Shown here: piece by piece, positions 10,384 to 17,428 of the stretch
Numbering within the stretch: the stretch's first letter is position 1
How the letters are laid out: every line of letters begins with the position of its first letter
Source: Jimgerdemannia flammicorona
Lineage: Eukaryota; Mucoromycota; Endogonomycetes; Endogonales; Endogonaceae
DNA length: 17,428 nucleotides
Direction: 5' to 3'
NCBI GenBank assembly: GCA_003990745.1
Contig: RBNI01002818.1
Location: 1 to 17,428, forward strand
Program-made: the position numbers and the translations under genes
Notes under the pieces: generated by a model
Seen by the model: the letters and a program-made list of their open reading frames with translations, nothing else
Told to the model about the DNA's origin: nothing
Database searches by the model: none

Positions 10384-11576
10384 GTATGTATATACCAACT
10401 TACCCAAGTATGACGCGCTCATACCCTTGTACAACCCCTTGATACCTTCATCTCTCACAATTTGAATCAGACAATGAAAACTGTTTTTATATTTTCGGGT
10501 AAAGTGGTTCGCACTGTGATCTCTACCCGAGGGTTGCAGCTGCATACGCGTTTTAACTACCCATATGGGGTTTGTCGCCGTTGACGTTATGATTCCTGCA
10601 GTAATAAAACTACAGTGAATTACAGTGCATGATGGAAGCGCACAGATCTAAAGAGGAAAATAAATTCCACATGGCTCACTTGCCTAGGTAAGTATCCTAC
10701 CTGCCATTATTGCCGAAAACAGATGCACAGTGGGAGTTTCTTTGCCATTGTTAAAATTATCCGCCAAGATTCGTTTACCGTTTCCGTAAGCACAAAAGTT
10801 GATAGATCTAAAGGAACAATACCAGGAAGAGAAAATCAACATGTATGAGATAATAGAGAGGATTGTACAATGAACCAGATCATGTTTCATGGGAGGTACC
10901 TTGCAGGAATAACCCCTATCAGGTTGGGTCCCAAACCCTTGTATAGAGCGCCAAAACCCTCGAGTCGTGTAATTTGTCTATGATGCATACAATGCGCCAT
11001 CATGTTTAAAATACGATCAAAACAGAATAACTCCCAAGTATAAACAATCGAAACCGCAATACCCTAGGAGCCGGAAAGGAGCCCCGAAATGACCTAATAT
11101 CGAAGTCCCTTGCCACGGTCGGTTTCGTGAAACGATGACTGACGTTGGTTTCTGGTAATATGTAGACTAATTTTGGCGAGATTTCAGTAAGAAAGTGGAA
11201 AACATCAAATAGACTAGGAAGCAGGCATTTCAAAGCAAGGACATACTTGGAGTCTAGTCTTGACAACGTCCAGCGGGCTTGTAAAGATGGCACCGGCCAT
11301 TCCACCGACACTGTTAAAAATGAATTGCTTTTAGATTCAACTACTAACGAAATCCAACCACTAGGAAAATAAGTGATTTCAAATCATGCATTCATACCCG
11401 CCAGCAACAAAATGGACAAAAGGGCGAGTTTTGCTTGCTCCTTCGTGGTTATTGATGGGCAAGGATTGCGAGTTTATTGAAAGTTGATCCTGCATAGGGA
11501 TCCGTATTAAAGCAGGCGTTGCAAAAATTGGGGCAGCCTGGGCCTGAAGTTGAGCAGCCTTCGCGGTAGTCGACAT
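9771..11576 (-). CDS. RIM2: Mitochondrial pyrimidine nucleotide carrier, Rim2/SLC25A33-36 type (8 exons)
   Basis: Inner-membrane carrier of the SLC25 family. Yeast Rim2 and its relatives exchange pyrimidine (deoxy)nucleotides for mitochondrial DNA and RNA synthesis. Exons in transcript order: 11576-11398, 11310-11247, 11166-11063, 10977-10900, 10807-10701, 10595-10404, 10305-10171, 10060-9771. They sum to 1149 nt, or 382 residues plus TGA, close to yeast Rim2 (377). Three carrier repeats carry the signature segments PLDVVKTRLQ (about 72-81), NPIWVVKTRMQ (about 186-196) and YPHEVLRTRLRQ (about 307-318). The PIW form in repeat 2 and the segments GLGPNLIGVIPARSINF and GNGKR place it in the Rim2 branch rather than among other carriers. 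The start is the ATG at 11576; an in-frame GTG at 11603 is not a likely start. RPL21 ends only 123 bases upstream on the same strand, so the promoter must overlap the RPL21 3' end. Exon 3 was the hardest to place but restores the frame and the STYYQK segment. Confidence 0.93.
10066..10100. repeat. A18-C-A16 run before the last RIM2 exon
   Basis: It lies in the intron 10061-10170. In the sense direction it is a T run that ends only 5 nt before the acceptor GGAAG|ATTGG, so it is the polypyrimidine tract of that intron. Confidence 0.9.
10352..10381. repeat. 30-bp A run in RIM2 intron 6
   Basis: It lies in the middle of the intron 10306-10403. It reads as T in the RIM2 sense direction, about 22 nt after the donor. 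Confidence 0.9.
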
Positions 11577-11660
11577 TGCGGAAGAGACGCGCAAACAAGC
11601 CACCGAATTTTTTGCGCTTCTTTTCAGGTCACGTCATAACAGTCACACGCGGAAAAATCT

Positions 11661-11666
11661 TTTATT
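11661..11666 (-). terminator. Probable poly(A) signal of RPL21
   Basis: AATAAA on the minus strand, 34 bases after the RPL21 stop and 85 bases before the RIM2 start codon. Confidence 0.6.
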
Positions 11667-11699
11667 GTGCACAATGCCTCTCGGCCATGACAGGACCAC

Positions 11700-12630
11700 T
11701 TAAATCAACGTGTCGTATGGGATCGCCGTGAGCGTCTCGGGGACGTTGTTCTTGGTAGACACATGACGAGAATCACGAGGTTTGATGGGTTGCCTCTTGA
11801 CGTTCACCCGAACTGAAAAATTTGGCAGAACAAATTTGATTAACACCGAACCATCATCGACGCAAGATATACTACAAACCTCAGTCCCTAACTAAAACTA
11901 CTCACTTTTCGCAACATGAGCCTCCTTCAACTTTTGGGCGTTCTCCTTGACACGACGCAGGAAGTCGTCACGGCACTTAGAGTGCTTCACGTGCTCAACA
12001 CGCACATTGACGCGCTTTTCGAGGTAGCGATTGCCGACGCGCTTGTTAAAGATAACCCCAACGGAAGACTTGGTAACGTTGTAGATGATACCGGTGCGAC
12101 TAGAATTCGTCGAAGATATACAAATATCAACAGGGAGTTTAGATCATAGCACAATCTTGTCCAATGCCACGATCCGATCATTTGAATCCGTGAGAAGATG
12201 GTTATAATAGCCTATTTCCTCCTCTTCCCCCTTTCTCTTCTTGCACCCTCTGCCTCCCATCCTCCCGACCTTCCACACCTGCCGAAGAGGACTTATCAAA
12301 ATACAAAATAAAGTTTATGAAATAATAGCACTACTTACCCCTGGTAGAACTTGTGGGGCATACCCTTCTGGACGGCAGCATTGGCCTTCACATCAACAAT
12401 ATCACCGACTTTGTAAGTCTTCAGGTAGGTCGACAGCTTGATAGGACCATGTTCACGGAATTTCCGCGAGAACATGTGGCGCGTGCGAGCGCGGATACCG
12501 AAGGAGTTAGGCCTAAATGAATAACAATATCAGTCGAGGTATCGTTCAGAGCGCAACCAACCCATTTCCCCCCCAATCCCCAAAATGCGCCAGATACAAT
12601 CACCTACAGAGAGATCCGTGACACTTACAT
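11700..12630 (-). CDS. RPL21: 60S ribosomal protein eL21 (4 exons, start codon split by an intron)
   Basis: Cytosolic large-subunit ribosomal protein. Coding exons in transcript order: 12630-12629 (only the A and T of the start codon), 12512-12339, 12099-11906, 11812-11700. They sum to 483 nt, or 160 residues plus TAA, the usual eL21 length. Family segments are plain: [59 protein letters not shown] and a C-terminal end in IPYDTLI. The start is inferred from AACAAT|GTAAGT joined to TTTAG|GCCTAAC, which makes ATG-CCT-AAC and the protein start [15 protein letters not shown]. No other ATG upstream of exon 2 keeps the frame. The third intron (12100-12338, 239 nt) is the longest in the window; I found no snoRNA-like boxes in it. 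It is transcribed away from RPS9. Confidence 0.95.
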
Positions 12631-13552
12631 TGTTCAGAATATGCTGAAAATTGGTGGAGCGAGCAATAGGAAGGCAGGCATAGAGGGAAAATGATGTGTA
12701 ACAGTGCAGAATGGGTATAATCCCCCCCAAAAAATACGGTTGCAATTTAGTACGTTTGATATAGAGGAATTTGTGAGCGAAGGTGATCCTAAAACTCCAA
12801 ATATCCAACACATGAAGACATTCGTCAAGAATTAGAAAGACTTGTTAGATTCCAGCACTATTTTATCCTGGCTCAGAAATAATTATTCCGGATTAAAATG
12901 GCCATCGCGGTGGAAAGGCGAAAGGGGAGAACCAGTGCGTTTGGTGTATGCCAAGCTGTAAGTTCCTTTCAATGACCGCCAGTAATCGACGAGAGGTTGT
13001 GCAGTTTTTGTAACAAACAGCAAATGGAAGAGAGAGACACTCGGCGAACGTACTCTGTAAGAACCTAGGCAAAAGAGATTTCACCCACACAGTTCGCTGG
13101 CGAGGAGAGAGAAAGAAAGCATAGCGAAATGGTTGACGTCTCCTTAATAGAATCAACCCTTTTTTTTAGTCCCCAAAAATTTCTTTGTTGGAAAAAAAGT
13201 TTGCTATTGTTTGATTGGTGTACTTTCCACTAATGCTGAACCGCAAAAGTGGATTTCACTTTACGATGGGTGGGCCTCTTTTCTCAATCACATCGCTACC
13301 AAAGCACTCCTCATGCTTTGGCTTTGTCCTTGACGAGTTGCTGCTAACCCACCGATGAAGCCTGATTTACGCATTTTAAAAGGTGCGAAATCACCTCCAG
13401 GTTTTCAGTATGGGGACATCAGAACATCGGAATAAATTTTACGTTCGGCCAATGAAAACTTTTGGGTTGACAAGTACAAAAGAAAATGCAGGCCAAATAT
13501 TACTCAACCTCTTTTCCCTGGTGGACGATTTCAAGTTCACTGAAGAACAATC
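12631..13552. promoter_or_regulatory. Shared upstream region of RPL21 and RPS9
   Basis: 922 bases between two divergent ribosomal protein genes, containing both promoters and 5' UTRs. CCAAT pentamers occur on the plus strand at 13449-13453 (about 100 bases before the RPS9 ATG) and on the minus strand at 13214-13218 and 12650-12654. A pyrimidine-rich stretch (CCTCTTTTCCCT, near 13508) may mark the RPS9 transcription start, as is common in ribosomal protein genes. An 87-residue open frame on the minus strand (12893-13156) resembles nothing I know and is probably chance. Confidence 0.65.
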
Positions 13553-14624
13553 ATGACAGGCACCACGAGATCGTGTAAGCATGTGTCCCTAAGCAACTTT
13601 TGCCGGTTACTCCGTTCCATGAATGACTACTGGGCCCATGCCTGGAATTGGGGGAGTAATCGGAAATGGCCAACACAAGTTCCGCAAGGAATATGTGTAA
13701 CTTGGTAGAGTTGTGTAAGTACTGACAACATTTGAATGGTATACTTCACTCAGACTCGAAGACCTCGAAGGTTCCGAAGCGCCCCTTCGAATCCGAGCGT
13801 ATTGATCAGGAGTTGAAACTCATTGGTGAATACGGACTGCGCAACAAGCGTGAAATCTGGCGCGTAGGCTACACCCTCTCCAAGATTCGTCGTGCTGCTC
13901 GTGAGCTTCTCACCCTTGACGACAAGGATCCTCGTCGTCTTTTCGAAGGCAATGCTCTCATTCGTCGCCTTGTCCGCATCGGCGTGTTGGACGAATCCAA
14001 GATGAAACTCGACTACGTGTTGGGCCTGAAGATTGAGGATTTCTTGGAACGTCGTTTGCAGACCCAAGTGTTCAAGCTTGGGCTGGCCAAGTCCATTCAC
14101 CACGCTCGTGTCCTCATCAAGCAGCGCCACATCCGGTATGAGTGAGAGAATCGATCGCCTGCTTTTGCTTTTTGCACAGGCCTCAGAGATTGTATTAAAA
14201 TGATTCGTAAACGTTTGTTTCTCAAGGGTTGGGAAACAAGTGGTCAACATCCCGTCCTTCCTCGTCAGACTCGTGCGTAACGTTTTTGGGATTTATTTCG
14301 ACGTGTATAATAGGGATTGTATTCAATCATTTGGTTTCGGATAATGCGTATTGCAAGCCAATGCTTTTCCCAATTCATCCGCTTATTAGGATTCGCAAAA
14401 GCACATCGATTTCGCTTTGACATCTCCTTATGGTAAGTGATGATATTACAAACATATCATCCCCATTGCCTAATGCCTAAGAGTCTTTCGGAGAAACCAA
14501 CTAGACTAACGCCATTCCATTTTTACTGATAATTCAAGGTGGTGGTCGTGCTGGGCGTGTCAAGAGGAAGAGGGCAAAGAATGCTTCAAAGGGCGAGGAG
14601 GGCGAGGAGGAGGAGGAGGAGTAA
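13553..14624 (+). CDS. RPS9: 40S ribosomal protein uS4 (S9), 5 exons
   Basis: Cytosolic small-subunit protein of the S4 family, which binds 18S rRNA early in assembly and helps set decoding accuracy. Exons: 13553-13574, 13754-14135, 14227-14272, 14390-14432, 14539-14624. They sum to 579 nt, or 192 residues plus TAA, normal for eukaryotic uS4. Family segments include [47 protein letters not shown], then the S4 RNA-binding domain (about residues 108-165) with [17 protein letters not shown] and [16 protein letters not shown]. It ends in a basic stretch and a run of acidic residues (EEGEEEEEE). The first exon encodes only MTGTTRS plus one base; its sequence differs from the usual MAPRS- or MPRAPR-like start but has the right length, a good donor (T|GTAAGC) and A at -3. 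The ATG at 13732 lies in the intron and is not the start. Confidence 0.95.
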
Positions 14625-14690
14625 ATAACCACAATGCTTCTGTTAAACCAGTTTTAGCCACATTTTCAAGGTTATTAAAAGGGAACCCGA

Positions 14691-14696
14691 AATAAA
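14691..14696 (+). terminator. Probable poly(A) signal of RPS9
   Basis: AATAAA 67 bases after the RPS9 stop codon and just before the CpG-free repeat DNA begins. Confidence 0.6.
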
Positions 14697-14738
14697 TGTC
14701 CATCTCGTCCCAGCTTGTTTTCCGGATGGCTCTGAGCG

Positions 14739-16086
14739 ATCACCACTAGTTATCACTAATCAATATTAGTCAACTAGCTAAATATATGATTTTCATCTGT
14801 ATACATTGTACAGTTTCATCAAGCAAAGTCTGAAGATCTTTTCTCAAGGAATAAAATTTCCTGCAGAAAGATCTTTTAGGCACTATTTACATTCCTATTT
14901 ATTACTTATTTGTAATTCTGGTATTAGAATTTCTTTTGATCATTTAGGCTATAATTAATTTACTTATATATATTATAGATCTTTGATATATATATCTCAG
15001 ATATAATCATCCAATTTTTTAGTCTTGTTGAGTAGTTAGTTGAGGATATATTTGTAACTTCACATTAGCAACTTCTGAACCTAATAGAATAAATGAAAGT
15101 ATAAATATATAAGTTATAGAATAAAAAATAAATTATAATATTTTTGTAATATTATATTATATATTTATTTAACTTTTTTTTTAACTATAAAATATGAGTT
15201 AAATTAGAAGTATTAAATATCCTCAGTAGTTACAATATTGCTTTCTTATAGATCTTATTGATATCTATCTGGCTTAGAGATATTAATATCTAATATAAAG
15301 AAATTAATAAAGTTTATAAATAGTTCTTTATAGTCTAAAGCTGATAAAGATGGGGTTAGTAATCTTTATCTAATATAATTAGAGCTATTTATATAAAAGT
15401 ATAATAGTATTTTTTTATATCCTTTTACTAGTTTTTTTTTTTTTTTAAAAAAAATATTCTACTATGTTTTAGTATTTTTTAAATATCTAGAAATTTTCTC
15501 TTAATACCAAACTATACTAAGTATCTAATTATAGAACCTTTTGGAATATTGTAGTTATTTTTACCAAGAACCCATTTTTTGGCTTTTCTCTTCTTTTTTA
15601 AGATCCTTCTAGATCTTTCTTTTAGATTTTATATAAATATTCTAAATATTCTTATTCTCTGCTTAAGTAAAGCTCAGAATATTTTCTCTCAGAATTTCTT
15701 TAAGAATACTTAAATCTATAAGTATCTCTTTAAGCTACTTTAGGTCTATCAGAATTATCAGAACTTAGCTACTTTCTTATAAAGAAACTAGAACTGTTAT
15801 ACTTAATAGCAGTAATATTATTATATCTTGTCTTATTAAGAAATTCTATATAAATTCAGAAATTAGTCCCAACTAGTTATATGAGTCTAAAATAAATCAT
15901 AGAGAACTAGTCTACTACCTAAATCTCTCTACTATAGAAGAAATAGATAATATAGAATTATAAGTCAATCTAGAGAAAATAATTATCTTTATGGTCTATT
16001 AAATCTGACTACTTCAAATACAACTAGACTATTAGAAAACAAGAATTATAGCTATATTATATTCTACTACTATACTAGTTAGCTTT
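14739..16086. other. AT-rich, CpG-free stretch without readable genes
   Basis: This should contain the 5' LTR and leader of the retrotransposon, and possibly other decayed repeats, but mutation has erased recognisable ends. Stop codons are dense in all frames. T and A runs occur (for example 15432-15446). Nothing further can be supported. Confidence 0.5.
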
Positions 16087-16755
16087 AAGCTACTCAAGCT
16101 AGATATCTTTGATAGTCACTAAGGTAAACTGACTATAGATATATAGATCTTTTAGTTAGATCAATACTTTAAACTCACAAGAATAGAAAAAGATATGTAA
16201 GTCCAATTTATTACTACATTTCTCTAAGAAAATATAGCTATTAGTAGTATAATCATATTATGATTACTTCTATTTATAAATATACATAAGAATCCAAGAT
16301 TAGGTATCTTTTAAAGAAACTCTTTATAAGTAGTTTAAGTCTACTAATACTACTAAGATAAGCTAGTAAACATTAAGTAACTCAAGTCTGTATAAAGTTA
16401 TAATGCACAATTCTTATTAATTCTACTCAAACTACTAGTGATATCTAAAGATGAAAAGATAGATTACTATATCTGAGGCCTAAAAGGAAATATATAAGTC
16501 AAGATTAAGCTAGAAAAGTCTCAGACTCTCAAAAAAGCTATGAGAATTGTTAATAGATTTGATGTCATCATCTTTAGTAACCACTTTGAACCAAAATACT
16601 ATAAGAAGAATTATTTTGAGAACTATTATAAGAATTAACCCAAAGTAGTTGACCCAGTACTAATAAACCTAAATACTATAAATAAGAAGAATAATAAGCT
16701 TATCTTAGAAGAAAAAGATCATCTAAAAAAATCTAAAGCTTATTTCTTCTATTGT
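16087..16755 (+). pseudogene. Gag capsid remnant of a Ty3/Gypsy element, many stops
   Basis: Read in one constant frame (codons beginning at 16096, 16441, 16561 and so on). It has the pattern of a retrotransposon Gag domain: KLDIFD then GKLT, LDQYFKLTRIEKDM, SYNAQFLLILLKLLVISKDE, GLKGN, then AMRIVNRFD and a basic, asparagine-rich tail with EEKDHLKK. The stops are TAA, TAG or TGA where CAA, CAG, CGA or TGG codons would fit, as expected of C-to-T and G-to-A mutation. Near 16741-16790 a degraded stretch (YFFYC) sits where a CCHC zinc knuckle normally lies; the knuckle cannot be confirmed. The start codon is not identifiable. Confidence 0.72.
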
Positions 16756-16906
16756 TAAATATAACTAAATATCCTAAGAAGATCAGTGAATCTTTAAGAC
16801 AGTCACTATATTATCCAAAGATATATCTATCAATTTTACTACTAGTCAATAAGAACTCAAAATTAAGAAGCTCTATCTGAAGGCTCAGATCTCTCAATAT
16901 CAATTA

Positions 16907-17255
16907 GAAGGAATTATTGATCTTGAACTATACTCTATCAAACAAGTCACTGTTTCAGCTAAAGGCTGAACTCTAGTACCTACTAGAATTGCAGTCCAAT
17001 GTCTCAAAGGATATTATGCTAGAATTATACTATGATCAAGACTTAGTGTTAAATATTATCACTAATATTATTAACTTAGACTATTAAGGACAAGTTTAAG
17101 TCTTGTTTGTCAACTAGAAGAATCAAGACTATATAGTTAAAAAAGGAGACTAAGTTGTACAAATAATCTCAGAAAAAGCTAGTTAACCTAAGATTATAGA
17201 AGTCTAAGAACTATCTGAAATCAAGCAAGATCAGAAAGATTTTAATAGTATTGAT
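16907..17255 (+). pseudogene. Degenerate dUTPase domain inside the retrotransposon
   Basis: A trimeric-type dUTPase removes dUTP so that uracil is not built into DNA. All five family motifs can be followed in order. The first is DLELYS with VTVSAKG (frame starting 16907). The second is TLVPTRIAV, then YYARI and L-stop-SRLSVK where the family has P-R-S-G-L. After a one-base frame change near 17055 come NIINLDY-stop-GQV with VLFVN (third), KKGD-stop-VVQIISEK (fourth) and KDFNSID (fifth, family G-F-G-S-T). Most departures are C-to-T or G-to-A: P to L, R to stop, G to R, G to N, D to N, T to I. The domain cannot be active. It lies between Gag and protease. Confidence 0.75.
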
Positions 17256-17267
17256 TAAGCAATAAGT

Positions 17268-17407
17268 CTTACTAAAAATTGAGCTTATTTTCAAAGATCT
17301 GATCAAGAAAAAAAAAGTTCAAGTACTCATAGACAGTAGAGCTATAGGAAATTTCATCAATTAGTATCTCATTAAAAACCTTAAGATTCTTATCAAACTA
17401 GTATCTA
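17268..17407 (+). pseudogene. Aspartic protease (retropepsin) remnant, start of pol
   Basis: Frame starting at 17268 reads VLLKIEL, then VQVLIDSRAIGNFIN-stop-YLIKNL. It matches the active-site region of Gypsy proteases, where D-S-G-A-T-G-N-F-I is usual. The catalytic Asp codon (17332-17334) is kept, while Gly is changed to Arg and Thr to Ile by G-to-A and C-to-T changes. One TAG replaces a likely CAG. The domain is cut off by the 21-T run and the window end. Confidence 0.75.
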
Positions 17408-17428
17408 TTTTTTTTTTTTTTTTTTTTT
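17408..17428. repeat. T run ending the window
   Basis: 21 T residues follow the protease remnant and reach the last base. This may be a true homopolymer, an insertion into the element, or the point where an assembly stopped. Confidence 0.85.

Larger units (their letters stand above)
14739..17428 (+). mobile_element. RIP-type mutated Ty3/Gypsy-like LTR retrotransposon (5' part)
   Basis: A sharp change in composition follows RPS9. The last CpG is at 14737-14738, and the remaining 2690 bases have none on either strand. In a hand count of the 120 bases 16081-16200, TA occurs 19 times and AT 13 times, while (CA+TG)/(AC+GT) is 8/11. Both values lie in the range used as RIP indices. Reading through the stops, the plus strand encodes in order a Gag capsid-like region, a degraded nucleocapsid-like stretch, a dUTPase domain and the start of an aspartic protease. 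Reverse transcriptase and integrase would lie beyond the window. I could not find LTR ends, a primer-binding site or target-site duplications, so the left border is where the composition changes, not a proven element end. Confidence 0.8.

Noticed and set aside
12893..13156. 87-residue open frame on the minus strand between RPL21 and RPS9
   Set aside because: No recognisable family, no consistent codon use, and it lies in the promoter region of two strong genes. A chance open frame is the simpler reading.
13732..13734. ATG opening the long RPS9 frame
   Set aside because: It lies upstream of the acceptor CACTCAG at 13753 and would replace the conserved Y in YSKT; the exon at 13553-13574 gives the family-like start.
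13750..14250. 166-residue open frame antisense to RPS9
   Set aside because: It mirrors the conserved uS4 exon, whose codon bias leaves the opposite strand open. The sense strand is a certain gene.
14437..14529. Box C/D snoRNA candidate in the last RPS9 intron (GTGATGA near the start, CTGA near the end)
   Set aside because: The C-like box is part of the donor GTAAGTGATGA, and the CTGA lies in the branch-site-like TACTGATAA just 9 bases before the acceptor. No closing stem can be made from the flanks, and no D' or C' pair is visible.
15432..15460. T and A runs as a possible LTR end or inverted repeat
   Set aside because: T-run followed by A-run is low-complexity sequence; no TG...CA ends, duplicated target site or primer-binding site is found nearby.
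16741..16790. CCHC zinc knuckle in the Gag remnant
   Set aside because: The place is right and YFFYC could come from a cysteine-bearing C-x2-C with C-to-Y changes and a repeated codon, but the His and last Cys cannot be placed without guessing indels. It is mentioned only as a degraded stretch.

Overview
The window reads as nuclear DNA of a fungus. It holds five conserved protein-coding genes broken by 49 short spliceosomal introns (69-239 nt). They are flanked on the right, and perhaps on the left, by AT-rich, CpG-free DNA of the kind left by repeat-induced point mutation (RIP) or related mutation of silenced repeats. The intron density and the start of the eL21 protein look more like Basidiomycota than a typical Pezizomycotina species, but I cannot settle the phylum from sequence alone. 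All exon models below were built by hand. In every gene the exon lengths sum to a multiple of three and each junction codon restores a family residue, so I trust them well.

Layout: 1-414 is a CpG-poor flank and the UTP21 3' region. 415-4850 (minus) is UTP21, a U3 snoRNP/SSU-processome WD40 protein with 17 exons and two GC-AG introns. 4851-4991 is a very short divergent promoter. 4992-9233 (plus) is APC5, an anaphase-promoting complex subunit with 20 exons, one of them a 21-nt microexon. 9234-9770 is a convergent spacer. 9771-11576 (minus) is a RIM2-type mitochondrial pyrimidine nucleotide carrier with 8 exons. 11700-12630 (minus) is RPL21 (eL21), whose start codon is split by an intron. 12631-13552 is a shared divergent promoter. 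13553-14624 (plus) is RPS9 (uS4) with 5 exons. UTP21, RPL21 and RPS9 all serve ribosome production; APC5 (cell cycle) and RIM2 (mitochondrial nucleotide supply) are unrelated housekeeping genes.

From 14739 to the end of the window there is not one CpG dinucleotide. This stretch carries a heavily mutated Ty3/Gypsy-type retrotransposon. A Gag capsid-like region (about 16087-16755) is followed by a degraded NC-like stretch, then a degenerate dUTPase domain with all five family motifs in order (about 16907-17255), then the beginning of an aspartic protease (D-S-R-A-I in place of D-S-G-A-T). The differences from the family motifs are mostly C-to-T or G-to-A, including the in-frame stops. A Gag-dUTPase-protease order in a fungal Gypsy element is the most interesting observation here. 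The element runs off the window at a 21-T run.
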